From Microbacterium laevaniformans (lineage in GTDB: Bacteria > Actinomycetota > Actinomycetes > Actinomycetales > Microbacteriaceae): a stretch of DNA of 64,000 nucleotides. The notes below the pieces were generated by a model. That model was not told the DNA's origin and did not search any database. It saw only the letters and a list, made by a program, of their open reading frames with translations. Every line of letters starts with the position of its first letter. The first letter of the stretch is position 1. Location of the stretch: NCBI RefSeq assembly GCF_016907555.1, contig NZ_JAFBCE010000001.1, positions 2,728,001 through 2,792,000 on the forward strand, read 5' to 3'. Position numbers and translations under genes: made by a program. Positions 18,451-27,597 of the stretch are shown here, in pieces.

Positions 18451-19329
18451 TCACCGCTGCCGCAGCGCGGTGGCGAGCTCCTTCGCGTAGCGAGAGCCCT
18501 GGGCGGTCGTGCTCCAGGCGATGCCGATCGCGCGCACGCGCTGCGGCTCCAGCGGCAGATAGACGACGCCGGGGTCGTCGCGACCCGGAGTCCGAGGAAG
18601 GATCGACACTCCGAGCCCGCCCGCGACCAGGCTGCGCATCGTGTCGATCTCGCTGCTCTCGAAGGTCACGTTCACCGTGACGTCGGCCTCGTCCAGGATG
18701 CCGGTGACCGCCGTCCGCAGCTCCGCGATGCGCGAGAAGCCGATGAAGTCGCGCCCCGCCAGCGCGCGCACGTCGACCGGGCCGGATGCCGCCGCGAGCG
18801 GGTGACCGGTGGGCACGGCGATGCACAGCGGCTCCTCGGCGAGCGCAAGCCAGCCGATGTCGTCCGAGGTCGCCGACGTCGCCAGCGGTGCCGTGCTCAG
18901 AGCGACGTCGATCGTGTCGAGCGCGAGCCAGCCGTAGAGGTCGCGGGCGAAGCCCTGTCGCAACGAGACGCGCACGTCGGGTCGCAGCGCGCGGAAACGC
19001 TGGATGACGTCGGGCACCATCCACCGCGCCACCGAGTGCAAGAACCCGACGCGCAGCAGGCGACCCTCGTCGGCGATCAGCTCGGCGTGGCGGCGGGCCG
19101 ACTCGACCGCGTCGAGGACGCCGGCCGCATCGGCCCGGAAGGCGAGACCGTTGGCGTTCAGCTCGAGCCGCTTGCCGTGTCGCGAGAACAGCGCCATGCC
19201 GACCTCGTCTTCGAGGCGGGCCAGCGCGCGCGACACGTTCGACTGGTTGATGCGCAGCTCCGCAGCGGTGTCGCGAGTGTTCTGCGTCTCGGCCAGCGAC
19301 AGGAAGATGCGGAGGGTCTGCTCGTCCAT
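18451..19329 (-). CDS. LysR-family transcriptional regulator
   Basis: 292 residues. The winged helix-turn-helix is at residues 1-60 (MDEQTLRIFLSLAETQNTRDTAAELRI, NQSNVSRALARLEDEVG). A LysR substrate-binding domain starts near LLRVGFLHSV. It is divergent from the MFS gene, 73 bases away, the classic arrangement for a regulator and its target. A CATAAT box seven bases upstream of the ATG suggests a leaderless mRNA. It probably controls the exporter in response to an unknown small molecule. Confidence 0.93.
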   Translation of the reverse strand: MDEQTLRIFLSLAETQNTRDTAAELRINQSNVSRALARLEDEVGMALFSRHGKRLELNANGLAFRADAAGVLDAVESARRHAELIADEGRLLRVGFLHSVARWMVPDVIQRFRALRPDVRVSLRQGFARDLYGWLALDTIDVALSTAPLATSATSDDIGWLALAEEPLCIAVPTGHPLAAASGPVDVRALAGRDFIGFSRIAELRTAVTGILDEADVTVNVTFESSEIDTMRSLVAGGLGVSILPRTPGRDDPGVVYLPLEPQRVRAIGIAWSTTAQGSRYAKELATALRQR

Positions 19330-19354
19330 GACACCGATTATGCGCCGATCGCAT
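19330..19354. promoter_or_regulatory. LysR/MFS divergent promoter with LysR-type box
   Basis: On the minus strand CATAAT (19342-19337) lies seven bases before the LysR start. It overlaps the dyad ATGCG-CCGAT-CGCAT at 19340-19354, which contains the T-N11-A pattern of LysR operators. This placement fits autorepression combined with activation of the divergent transporter. Confidence 0.5.
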
Positions 19355-19402
19355 CACAAGCGGCATCCGTTTCATTTCCGGCCCATCCGTGACCGGACGA
19401 CG

Positions 19403-20638
19403 ATGGTCCGCATGGCCGTCACCGTGCTCGATCGCACCCCCACCGGGTCGATCGCGCGCATCGCCGCGGGCACCCCCTCCTACCGACGCGTCGTGGGCCT
19501 GCTCGCCGTAGGCGGACTCGCGAACTTCGCGATCATCTACTTCCCGCAACCGTTGCTGCCGGCGATCGCGGCGTCGTTCGGAGTGGATGCCGGGGCCAGC
19601 GGACTCACGATCTCGGCGACGACCGCGGCCATGCTGCTCGGCCTGCTGCTGTCGGCGCCGCTGTCCGACCGCATCGGGCGGGTGTCCGCGATGAGCGGAT
19701 CGCTCGTGATGGCCGGCATCCTCTCGGTGGCGTGCGCGTTCGCACCCACGTGGGAGGCCTTCCTCGCCCTCCGCGCCGCGGGGGGCCTGGCACTGGCGGT
19801 GCTGCCGGCCGTCGCGCTCGCGTACCTGCGCGACGCCGTCCGCGACGACGCGCACGGACGCGCCAATGCGCTGTACATCTCGGGCACGGCCCTCGGCGGC
19901 GCCGTGGGCCGGCTCGCGCCGCTGCCGCTCGCGACCCTCGGCGGCTGGCAGCTCGTGAGCACCGTGCTCGGTGTGCTCAGCGTCGTCGTGGGCGTGCTGG
20001 TCTGGTTCGCGCTCCCCCGCGACGGCGCCGCCCCGCTGCCGCTGCGGATCGGTGACCTGCTCGGCGGCACGGTCGCCTCCCTCCGCGACCCCGTCATCCT
20101 CGCCGTGTGCGTCGCGGGGGCGCTCGCGATGGCGACCTTCGTCGGGCTGTACAACGCGGTGCCGTTCCGGCTGGATGGCCCGCCGTTCTCGCTCGGCGCG
20201 GCAGAGGTGTTCGTCTACGTCGCCTACCCCCTCGGCATCCTCGCGCCGGGCCTGTTCCACCGGATCTCGAGACGCCTCGGCCGCGCGGTCACCTCGCTGC
20301 TGGGCGCGCTCGCGATGCTCGCCGCGATCGGCCTGGTGTTCTGGCCGGACGTCATCGCGGTGTTCGCGGGTCTCGGACTTCTGACGGCGGCCTTTCTCGG
20401 AACGCACTCGATCCTCAGCGGGTGGGTCGTCGCGCGCGCTCAGGCGGTGGGGCGCAGCACCTCGCGGGCATCGAGCGCCTACCTGCTGACCTATTACCTC
20501 GGCAGCACGGTGTCGGGCGCGGCATCCACACACCTGTTCGCGAGCGCCGGCTGGACGGCCGTCGTCCTTCTCGCGGCGGGGCTGACGACGCTGTGCGCTG
20601 CGCTCTTCGTCGCGCTGCGCGTGCGCCGCGCCGGCTGA
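19403..20638 (+). CDS. MFS transporter (YnfM-like)
   Basis: About 411 residues with 12 predicted membrane helices. The opening FAIIYFPQPLLPAIAASFGVDAG and the loop 2-3 motif APLSDRIGRVSAM are those of the YnfM/arabinose-efflux branch of the major facilitator family. A second in-frame ATG at 19412 would shorten it by three residues. Divergent LysR neighbour likely regulates it. Substrate unknown. Confidence 0.9.
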   Translation: MVRMAVTVLDRTPTGSIARIAAGTPSYRRVVGLLAVGGLANFAIIYFPQPLLPAIAASFGVDAGASGLTISATTAAMLLGLLLSAPLSDRIGRVSAMSGSLVMAGILSVACAFAPTWEAFLALRAAGGLALAVLPAVALAYLRDAVRDDAHGRANALYISGTALGGAVGRLAPLPLATLGGWQLVSTVLGVLSVVVGVLVWFALPRDGAAPLPLRIGDLLGGTVASLRDPVILAVCVAGALAMATFVGLYNAVPFRLDGPPFSLGAAEVFVYVAYPLGILAPGLFHRISRRLGRAVTSLLGALAMLAAIGLVFWPDVIAVFAGLGLLTAAFLGTHSILSGWVVARAQAVGRSTSRASSAYLLTYYLGSTVSGAASTHLFASAGWTAVVLLAAGLTTLCAALFVALRVRRAG

Positions 20639-20673
20639 GCAGGGCGCCGACGGGAGCTCCGCGGCACCCCGCC

Positions 20674-22914
20674 CTACGAGAGCACGACGAGGCGCTGGGT
20701 CGCCCGGGTCATCGCGACGTAGCGGTCGACGGCGCCCGAGACGCCGTCGCCGAACCGGTCGGGGTCGACGAGCACGACCAGGTCGAACTCGAGCCCCTTC
20801 ACCCGCTGCGCATCGAGCGCGGCCACGCGCGGGCGCGGCACGAAGGCGGGCGCGCCGATCACCACCGCTGTGCCGTCGGCGCTCTCGCGTTCCCAGGCGT
20901 CGACGATCGCGTCGAGGTCGCGGCGCGAGCCGTAGCTCACCGGGACTCCCGTGCTGCGGATCGACGCGGGGACGTTGGCGTCGGGCAGCGTGGCGCGGAT
21001 CACCGGACCCGCGACATCCATCACCTCGCTCGGCGTGCGGTAGTTGACGGTGAGCGTCGTCACGTGCGAGCGGTCGATCCCGACGCGCGTGAGTCGATCG
21101 TCCCAGCTCTCGGCGAACCCGCGTCTTGCCTGCGCTCGATCCCCGACGATCGTCAGGCTGCGCGAGGGGCACCGCTGCAGCAGCATCCGCCATTGCGCGT
21201 CGGTGAGCTCCTGCGCCTCATCGATCACGAGATGCGCGAACGGCCCGGCGAACGGCTCGCGATCGGATGCCGTGGGCTGCGCGAGCGTGCGGCGCAGGTC
21301 CTGACCGCGCAGCATCGACATGAGGCGCAGGTCGCCATCGTCGGCGGCGATGAGGTCGCTGACGACGTCCGACATCACCCGATGCTCCTCGGCGGCCGCG
21401 CGTCGGTCTCGGCGCGCACGCACCTCGCTGTGCGGGTCGCCCACGCTGCGGCGCGCAGCGTCCAGCAGGGGCAGGTCGACGTCGGTCCATCGCGTCGGAG
21501 CGCCGCGCGTGATGAGCACGTCGACCTCGACAGCGCTCAGCCACGGCGCGCAGCGCCGCAGCATCTCTCCCGTCGTGAGCAGACCGCACAGCAGCGCATC
21601 GGGATCCAACAGCGGCCAGGCCCGGTCGAAGAGCGCCTGCAGCTCCTCGTCGTTCTCGAGCGTCTCGCGCGTCGACTCGTCCGCGTCCCAGCCCGCCCCG
21701 TAGGCGTCGAAGTCGTCACCGGAGCGGGGCGAGGAACGGGACGCCTCTCCCCAGCCCTCGCCCCACCCGTCGCCGCCTCCTCCGCCGTCGCGCAGCTCGT
21801 CGTCGACACGGTCTTCCAGAACGTCGAGCAGACGCTCCCACGCGTGCACACGAAGCGCATTGTGCGGCAGGCCGTCGGCGTCGGCGAACACCTCCGACCA
21901 CTCCGCGGGGCCCAGCACGACGGCGCCCCATGCGGTCTCGATCGGCGTGCGTCGCCGCGGCGGGCGTTGCCAGAGACGCACGGCGGCTCCGACGGCGTCC
22001 ACGACACGGCCGTCGCCGAGCAGACGGCGAACCTCCGGATCGTCCTCCTCCCCCACATCGCCGCCGTCGACGAGGTCGTTCACCGCGCAGACCAGTGCGC
22101 CGTCCTCGCCGAGGCTCGGCAGCACGTCGTCGACGTAGTCGACATAGGGGCGGTGCGGTCCAACGAACAGCAGTCCGCCGCCCCCCGACTGCACACGCGG
22201 ATCGGCGTAGAGCAGATACGCCGCGCGGTGCAGCGCCACGACGGTCTTGCCGGTTCCGGGGCCGCCGTCGACGACGAGCGCGCCCCGGGAGTCGGCGCGG
22301 ATGATGGCGTCCTGATCGGACTGGATCGTCGCCAGCACGTCGCGCATCTTCGGCGACCGGCTCTCGCCGAGACTGGCGATGAAGGCGGACTGGTCGTCGA
22401 GGGCCGCGCGGTGATCGATGCCGTCGTCGGCGAAAACCTCGTCCCAGTAGTCCACGACGCGCCCCTCGCGCCACCGATACCGGCGTCGACTGGTGAGCCC
22501 GAGCGGATGCGCCGCCGTCGCGGCGAAGAACGGCGCGGATGCCGGGGCCCGCCAGTCCATCAGCAGCCGCTCCTCCGCGGCATCCGCGAGGCCGAAGCGT
22601 CCGATGTAGGTGACGATGCCCTCCTCGTCGACCATGCGACCGATGCACGCGTCGAGGCCGAACCGGCGAAGGATGCGCAACCGCGCCGACAGGCTCCGCA
22701 CCTCCAGATCGCGTTCGAGTGCGCGCTGGCCTCCGTTGACGGCTTCGTGCCGGAGCGCGACCAGCCGCGTCTGGGTGCGCTCGACCTCGGCGGCCAGCAC
22801 CCTCGCGATCGCCGCGAACTGTCGTTCGTCGCGGTCGATGAGCGCGGGGTCGGCCTTCCGCCGAAGCCGCGATGGAAGATCGAACACGCTTTCCTGAGAC
22901 TTTTCGCTCGGCAT
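20674..22914 (-). CDS. helR: HelR/HelD-like RNA polymerase-associated helicase
   Basis: 746 residues, a superfamily 1 UvrD-like ATPase. The N-terminal ~190 residues include a coiled-coil arm and the family motif YIGRFGLADAAEERLLMDWRAPASAPFF. Walker A is GGPGTGKT at 217-224, Walker B is LVIDEAQE, and the C-terminal core holds VKGLEFDLVVLVD and VAMTRATQRLVV. Actinobacterial HelR proteins bind RNA polymerase and dislodge rifamycins or recycle stalled polymerase. The start is supported by GGGGGAG five bases before ATG. A rifamycin-associated element lies 59 bases upstream, which supports assignment to HelR rather than a repair helicase. Confidence 0.88.
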   Translation of the reverse strand: MPSEKSQESVFDLPSRLRRKADPALIDRDERQFAAIARVLAAEVERTQTRLVALRHEAVNGGQRALERDLEVRSLSARLRILRRFGLDACIGRMVDEEGIVTYIGRFGLADAAEERLLMDWRAPASAPFFAATAAHPLGLTSRRRYRWREGRVVDYWDEVFADDGIDHRAALDDQSAFIASLGESRSPKMRDVLATIQSDQDAIIRADSRGALVVDGGPGTGKTVVALHRAAYLLYADPRVQSGGGGLLFVGPHRPYVDYVDDVLPSLGEDGALVCAVNDLVDGGDVGEEDDPEVRRLLGDGRVVDAVGAAVRLWQRPPRRRTPIETAWGAVVLGPAEWSEVFADADGLPHNALRVHAWERLLDVLEDRVDDELRDGGGGGDGWGEGWGEASRSSPRSGDDFDAYGAGWDADESTRETLENDEELQALFDRAWPLLDPDALLCGLLTTGEMLRRCAPWLSAVEVDVLITRGAPTRWTDVDLPLLDAARRSVGDPHSEVRARRDRRAAAEEHRVMSDVVSDLIAADDGDLRLMSMLRGQDLRRTLAQPTASDREPFAGPFAHLVIDEAQELTDAQWRMLLQRCPSRSLTIVGDRAQARRGFAESWDDRLTRVGIDRSHVTTLTVNYRTPSEVMDVAGPVIRATLPDANVPASIRSTGVPVSYGSRRDLDAIVDAWERESADGTAVVIGAPAFVPRPRVAALDAQRVKGLEFDLVVLVDPDRFGDGVSGAVDRYVAMTRATQRLVVLS

Positions 22915-22972
22915 CCCACTCCCCCTCTGGCGCCGAAAAGCCGACGCGACCTGCGATTCTGCCTCACGCAGG

Positions 22973-22991
22973 GGGCCTTGCGGCAAGTCCC
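22973..22991. promoter_or_regulatory. rifamycin-associated element (RAE)
   Basis: GGGCCTTGCGGCAAGTCCC, a 19-bp inverted repeat of the CTTGCNGCAAG type that precedes rifamycin-inducible genes in actinobacteria. On the helR strand it contributes a TTGCCG -35 with CAGAAT 19 bases later. On the other strand TTGCGG (22978-22983) pairs with GATAAT at 23003-23008 for the divergent dehydrogenase. Confidence 0.75.
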
Positions 22992-23008
22992 CCTGCGCGC
23001 GGGATAAT
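22978..23008 (+). promoter_or_regulatory. putative promoter of the zinc alcohol dehydrogenase
   Basis: TTGCGG (22978-22983), 19 bases, GATAAT (23003-23008), giving a start about 30 bases before the ATG at 23043. The -35 lies inside the RAE, so rifamycin might also affect this gene. Confidence 0.45.
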
Positions 23009-23042
23009 GGAAAGGGCACCCCGGATGGCGTGAAATGTACTC

Positions 23043-24092
23043 ATGCGAGCAACCGTCATGTACGGCGCGGGAGACGTCCGCGTCGAGAACGTCCCCGATC
23101 CCGTCATCCAGCAGCCGACCGATGCCGTGGTGCGCATCGTCCGCGCGTGCGTCTGCGGCTCGGACCTGCACCCGTATCACTCGATGACCGAGAGTTCGAC
23201 GGGCCGGCGGATGGGGCACGAGCTCATCGCCGTCGTCGAGGAGACCGGCGCGGACGTCACCACGGTGCGCCCCGGCGACTTCGTCGTCGTGCCCTTCGTC
23301 TACTCCGACAACACGTGCGTCTTCTGCCGTGAAGGGTTCCAGACCTCCTGCCAGCACGGCGGCTTCTACGGCAACGGGCGGGTCGGCGGGCTGCAGGCCG
23401 AGCGGGCCCTCATCCCGCAGGCCGATGGCACGCTCGTGGTCGTGCCGGGTGTCGACCCCGACGCGGCATCCGATTCCCTGCTGGCGTCGCTGCTGACACT
23501 GTCGGACGTGTATCTGACGGGCTATCACGCCGCGCATCTCGCCCGCGTGCGGCCCGGCCAGACCGTCACGGTCGTCGGCGACGGCGCCGTGGGCCTGTCG
23601 GCGGTGCTCGCCGCCCGCACCCTCGGCGCGGAGCGCATCATCCTGATGGGCCGCCACACCGACCGCACCGACCTGGGCGTCGAGTTCGGCGCCACCGACG
23701 TCGTCGCCGAGCGCGGCGCCGAGGGTGTCGCCCGGGTGATGGATCTCACCGACGCGCTGGGCAGCCATGTGGTGATCGAGGCGGTCGGGCACATGCCCGC
23801 GTATGAGCAGTCCTACGGCGTCGTGCGCCCCGGCGGAGTCATCTCGCGGGTCGGCGTGCCCCAGTACGAGAACGCCCCCGTGGGCTTCGCCTCGCTGTTC
23901 GGCAAGAACATCACCCTGACCGGCGGCGTCGCCCCGGTGCGCGCCTACCTCGACGACGCGATCCCCCTCGTGCTCGACGGCACGATCGAGCCCGGCCGCG
24001 TGTTCGATCGCATCATGCCGCTCGCCGACGCCCCCGCCGCCTATGCGGCGATGGATTCGCGCGAGGCGCTGAAGGTGATGCTGACGGTCTGA
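23043..24092 (+). CDS. zinc-dependent alcohol dehydrogenase family protein
   Basis: 349 residues, medium-chain dehydrogenase/reductase. The catalytic zinc ligands are in ACVCGSDLHPYH and GRRMGHELIAVVEE. The segment DNTCVFCREGFQTSCQHGGF takes the place of the structural zinc lobe. The Rossmann motif is VVGDGAVGLSAVLAAR. It resembles the short IMP-dehydrogenase-like/Adh group often induced by stress. Divergent from helR with a shared regulatory region. Confidence 0.92.
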   Translation: MRATVMYGAGDVRVENVPDPVIQQPTDAVVRIVRACVCGSDLHPYHSMTESSTGRRMGHELIAVVEETGADVTTVRPGDFVVVPFVYSDNTCVFCREGFQTSCQHGGFYGNGRVGGLQAERALIPQADGTLVVVPGVDPDAASDSLLASLLTLSDVYLTGYHAAHLARVRPGQTVTVVGDGAVGLSAVLAARTLGAERIILMGRHTDRTDLGVEFGATDVVAERGAEGVARVMDLTDALGSHVVIEAVGHMPAYEQSYGVVRPGGVISRVGVPQYENAPVGFASLFGKNITLTGGVAPVRAYLDDAIPLVLDGTIEPGRVFDRIMPLADAPAAYAAMDSREALKVMLTV

Positions 24093-24117
24093 GCCGTCGG
24101 AGCGCCCGGCGGCAGGC

Positions 24118-24792
24118 TCACCCGTTGAGCAGCTCCCAGTTGCCCTCGGAGATCACGTCGACCTCGCCGTCGACGACACGGATCGCCGTCTGGTCGTCGA
24201 TCGCGTAGGCACGGCCGCCGATGCCCTCCGCCCACCGGTGGGCCGCCGCGGTCGTGTTTCCGGTCCAGCCCGGGTAGTCCAGGTGCGGGAAGATCGAGAA
24301 GTCGACCAGCCCCAGCGTCTGGTCGGTGCCACCCGGATGCCGGTCGACGAACTCCGGTCCGATACGCGGCGTGAGGGCCATGCTGCCCGCGCTGATGCCG
24401 ACCCAGACGGTCTCATGCAGCTCCGGCAGGAGGTCGGCCAACCCCGAGGTGCGAATCCACTCGGCCAGGTACACCGCCTCGCCGCCGTCGACGAGCAGCG
24501 CATCGGCCTCGCGCACCCACGGCATCCATCGCTCCGGCGCGATCGTCGGCAGGGCGGTGAGCTCGAGCACCCCCACGGAGCGCCAGCCGAGCTCGACGGG
24601 ACTGTGGATGCCGCCCGGCCACCGCCCCGCCGTCGAACGCCACACCGTCTCGGGCGAGCACATCGGCTGGCCCCACTGCGCCGTCGGGATGAACAACGCG
24701 GAACTGTCGGCAATGGGTGTGCCGAGCAGGTCTTCGAGCGCGGTGCGGATGCTGTCGTTGGTGACCCCGCCCGAGGTCAGCAGAAGCTTCAT
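24118..24792 (-). CDS. pepE: peptidase E (family S51)
   Basis: 224 residues. The nucleophile serine is in VGISAGSMAL, and the DGGEAVYLAEW segment before it corresponds to the GGxN region of S51 peptidases. Peptidase E cleaves dipeptides with an N-terminal aspartate in the cytoplasm. Single gene; two rightward genes flank it. Confidence 0.85.
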   Translation of the reverse strand: MKLLLTSGGVTNDSIRTALEDLLGTPIADSSALFIPTAQWGQPMCSPETVWRSTAGRWPGGIHSPVELGWRSVGVLELTALPTIAPERWMPWVREADALLVDGGEAVYLAEWIRTSGLADLLPELHETVWVGISAGSMALTPRIGPEFVDRHPGGTDQTLGLVDFSIFPHLDYPGWTGNTTAAAHRWAEGIGGRAYAIDDQTAIRVVDGEVDVISEGNWELLNG

Positions 24793-24861
24793 GCGCCCAG
24801 TCAATCGCGTACGGCGGCGCGCGGCCAGGGGGTGAGCCTCCGCCTGCCGGCGGTGCAGTGT

Positions 24862-24873
24862 TAGCGTTCGAGA
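24862..24873 (+). promoter_or_regulatory. leaderless promoter -10 box for the Nudix gene
   Basis: TAGCGT at 24862-24867, six bases, then GTG at 24874. Confidence 0.5.
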
Positions 24874-25299
24874 GTGACCTCGACGCCGCCGGCCCCCGAC
24901 TCCGCGACTTCTCGCTCGATCCGCGTGTCCGCGGCTGTCATCACCGACGTCGACGGACGGCTGCTGCTCGTGCGCAAGACGGGGACGACCGCGTTCATGC
25001 AGCCGGGCGGCAAGCCGGAGGCGGGCGAGGATGCCGCGCAGACCCTCATCCGCGAGCTCGCCGAGGAGATCGGGCTGCGCCTGCAGCCGACCGACCTCAC
25101 GCCGCTCGGCGAGTTCACCGCCCCGGCCGCCAACGAGCCGGGCTTCGCCGTCGTCGCCGACGTCTTCCGCGTCGACATCGGCGATCAGCAGCCCGTGACG
25201 GATGCCGAGATCGAGGAGCTGCGCTGGGTCGACCGGGGCTCGGCATCCGCTCTGGAGGTCGCCCCTCTCGCCGCGGCCTACTTCCTGCCCGAGGCTTGA
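24874..25299 (+). CDS. Nudix hydrolase
   Basis: 141 residues. The complete Nudix box GX5EX7REUXEEXGU is present as GGKPEAGEDAAQ followed by TLIRELAEEIGL. PGGK immediately before it suggests the MutT-like/ADP-ribose group. The enzyme removes a nucleoside diphosphate linked to another group, using divalent metal held by the box glutamates. Substrate unresolved. Confidence 0.92.
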   Translation: MTSTPPAPDSATSRSIRVSAAVITDVDGRLLLVRKTGTTAFMQPGGKPEAGEDAAQTLIRELAEEIGLRLQPTDLTPLGEFTAPAANEPGFAVVADVFRVDIGDQQPVTDAEIEELRWVDRGSASALEVAPLAAAYFLPEA

Positions 25300-25321
25300 G
25301 CGCCGGCGCCGGCCGACCGGC

Positions 25322-26830
25322 TCACCACGAGCTCTTGCGGTAGTCCTTGAGGAAGATGCCGAAGAGGTCTTCGCCCGCCTCGCCGCGCACGATCGGGTCG
25401 TACACGCGGGCGGCGCCGTCGACCAGGTCGAGCGGGGCGTGGAAGCCCTCCTCCGCGAGGCGCACCTTCGTGTAGTGCGGGCGCTCGTCGGTGATCCACC
25501 CCGTGTCGACGGCCGTCATGAGAATGTTGTCGGTTTCGAACATCTCGCGAGCGCTGGTGCGCGTGAGCATGTTGAGCGCCGCCTTCGCCATGTTGGTGTG
25601 GGGGTGTCCGGGACCCTTGTATCCACGACCGAACACGCCCTCCATCGCCGAGACGTTCACGACGTACTTCCGCCGGGCCGGCGAGGCCGCCATCGCGGGC
25701 CGCAGACGCGAGACGAGCAGGAACGGCGCGGTCATGTTCGCGAGCTGCACCTCGAGCATCTCGAGGGGCTCGACCTGGTCGACCGACTGCGTCCAGCTGT
25801 TGATGTGGTTCTCGTCGGGCACGAGCCCGCCCGCGTCGATCGCCGTGCCGGCGGCGAGACGCTCGAGCGACGACGACCCGGCGGCCATCGCCTCGGCGGT
25901 GAGCTCCTCGGCCGTGCGTGCGGCGGCCGCGAGGATGGGATGGCTCGAGACCGACTGGGCCAGTGCGAGCGGGTGGGCGTCGTTGGTGTGGCCGAAGGTC
26001 AGCAGTTCGGGCAGCGGACCCTGCGGCAGCGGCGCGAGCTCGGCATCCACGAGCGGCTTGTACGCCCCGGCGGAGCGACGCACGGTTTGCGCCGCGTTGT
26101 TGATGAGGATGTCGAGCGGTCCGTCGGCGGCGACGGCATCCGCGAGGCCGATGACCTGGGCGGGGTCGCGCAGGTCGATGCCGACGATCTTGAGTCGGTG
26201 GATCCAGTCGCCGCTGTCGGGCAGTGCCGAGAAGCGGCGGACGGCGTCACGCGGGAAGCGGGTCGTGATGGTCGTGTGGGCGCCGTCGCGCAGCAGGCGC
26301 AGTGCGATGTACATGCCGATCTTCGCGCGGCCTCCCGTGAGCAGGGCGCGCCGGCCGGTGAGGTCGGTGCGGGCGTCGCGCTTGGCGTGGCTCATCGCCG
26401 CGCAGTCGGGGCAGAGCTGGTGGTAGAACGCGTCGACGATCGTGTACTGCTCTTTGCAGATATAGCAGGCGCGGGGCTTGATGAGCTCGCCCGCGGTCGG
26501 AGCCGCGGTGCGGGACGCGAGCGGGATGCCGCGGGTCTCGTCGTCGATGCGGTCGGGCGCTCCCGTGGCGGTCGCGGCGACGACGGCACGATCGGCGTCG
26601 GCGATGCGCTGGCGCTTCTCCTTGCGCGACATGCGCTTGACGTCCTTGTACATCTTGCCGGTCTGCCGGCGCAGGGCGATGTAGGCGGGGTCGTCGCGAT
26701 CGAGCAGGGATGCCGCGTCGATGACGCGCAGCGCGATCTCCAGCTCGTGGGGGTCGATCGCGATGGGGGCCGGGGTCGCCGCGTCGTCCGGGTCGGGCGT
26801 GATCTCGGTGTCTGCAGGCGTTTCGGGCAC
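25322..26830 (-). CDS. SDR oxidoreductase with N-terminal extension and zinc ribbon
   Basis: 502 residues from a GTG start. Residues ~1-110 are a charged extension. A four-cysteine zinc ribbon follows at ~115-145 (CYICKEQY, then LCPDCAAMSH). A short-chain dehydrogenase domain follows, with ALLTGGRAKIG as nucleotide-binding loop and NVSAMEGVFGRGYKGPGHPHTNMAKAAL, where the usual Tyr-x-x-x-Lys is replaced by a His/Asn-Met-Ala-Lys arrangement. Function unknown. TAAAAT five bases upstream of GTG indicates a leaderless transcript. Confidence 0.88.
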   Translation of the reverse strand: MPETPADTEITPDPDDAATPAPIAIDPHELEIALRVIDAASLLDRDDPAYIALRRQTGKMYKDVKRMSRKEKRQRIADADRAVVAATATGAPDRIDDETRGIPLASRTAAPTAGELIKPRACYICKEQYTIVDAFYHQLCPDCAAMSHAKRDARTDLTGRRALLTGGRAKIGMYIALRLLRDGAHTTITTRFPRDAVRRFSALPDSGDWIHRLKIVGIDLRDPAQVIGLADAVAADGPLDILINNAAQTVRRSAGAYKPLVDAELAPLPQGPLPELLTFGHTNDAHPLALAQSVSSHPILAAAARTAEELTAEAMAAGSSSLERLAAGTAIDAGGLVPDENHINSWTQSVDQVEPLEMLEVQLANMTAPFLLVSRLRPAMAASPARRKYVVNVSAMEGVFGRGYKGPGHPHTNMAKAALNMLTRTSAREMFETDNILMTAVDTGWITDERPHYTKVRLAEEGFHAPLDLVDGAARVYDPIVRGEAGEDLFGIFLKDYRKSSW

Positions 26831-26841
26831 GAGGGATTTTA
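26831..26841 (-). promoter_or_regulatory. leaderless promoter -10 box for the SDR gene
   Basis: TAAAAT (minus strand 26841-26836), five bases, GTG at 26830. Confidence 0.55.
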
Positions 26842-26907
26842 TCGGACGCGGCTGAGCGCGAGCCCGACGGGACGAGAGGTGCGGGGCGTCCGGCGCGTCC
26901 CGGGGCC

Positions 26908-27585
26908 TCAGCCCGCGATGCCGAGCAGCTGCTTCGCCGCGGCGACAGCCGGTGCGCCGAAGAGACGCGGGTCTTCGTTGAGCGCACCCGAGCTGATCGA
27001 GACGCCCACTCCCGGCATGTCGACGAGCGTGCCGTAGATGCGGAGGTCTCCCGTGGACTTCGTGCCGTAGGCGATGCCGCCCCGCGCCTCGACGGCCGCA
27101 TCGGCGATGTACTCCGACCCGATGGCGGCGATGTCCTCCTTCTTGGGCACATCGCCGGCTCCGTTGTTGGTTGTCACCGTGAGCAGAACGGTGTTCACGT
27201 AGTCGCCGGTCGTCGACATCCAGTTGCACTGCACGGTGCCGTCTTCGTTGCTCTGTTCGCCGAGTTCGAGTCCGTCGATCGCCGAGCCGAGCACAGAGCC
27301 CATGGCGGCGCAGTCGGGGTAGCGGGCGAGCACATCGGCGAGCGCCATGCTGGGTGCGGCCGGCGCAGCGCCACCGCCGGCATCTCCGCCCCCATCCCCG
27401 TCCCCATCGCCGGGGTCGCTCGCGCCGTCCGACGGCGCACTCGTGCCGCCACCGATGGCTCCGGACGCAGAGACCGAGGGCGACGCAGCCGTTCCGCTTC
27501 CGGCGGCGCATCCCGCGAAGGCGAGAGCTCCGGCGGCGACGAGGAGGGCGAAGGCGGCACGGGAAACGAGGCGGGGGGCTGTCAC
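26908..27585 (-). CDS. lipoprotein of unknown function
   Basis: 225 residues. An N-terminal signal ends in the lipobox LAFAGC (cysteine ~26). A Gly/Asp/Ser-rich linker of about 50 residues tethers a C-terminal domain of ~145 residues starting ADVLARYPDCAAMG and containing VQCNWMS, so two cysteines could form a disulfide. The shape resembles DUF3558-type actinobacterial lipoproteins, which I cannot confirm. It would sit on the outer face of the membrane. Confidence 0.82.
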   Translation of the reverse strand: MTAPRLVSRAAFALLVAAGALAFAGCAAGSGTAASPSVSASGAIGGGTSAPSDGASDPGDGDGDGGGDAGGGAAPAAPSMALADVLARYPDCAAMGSVLGSAIDGLELGEQSNEDGTVQCNWMSTTGDYVNTVLLTVTTNNGAGDVPKKEDIAAIGSEYIADAAVEARGGIAYGTKSTGDLRIYGTLVDMPGVGVSISSGALNEDPRLFGAPAVAAAKQLLGIAG

Positions 27586-27597
27586 CCCGGCATCCTA
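27586..27597 (-). promoter_or_regulatory. leaderless promoter -10 box for the lipoprotein gene
   Basis: TAGGAT (minus strand 27597-27592), six bases, GTG at 27585. Confidence 0.55.

Noticed and set aside
18392..21193. 933-residue leftward frame
   Set aside because: Antisense to the MFS gene and out of frame with LysR, with shuffled Arg/Ala-rich content.
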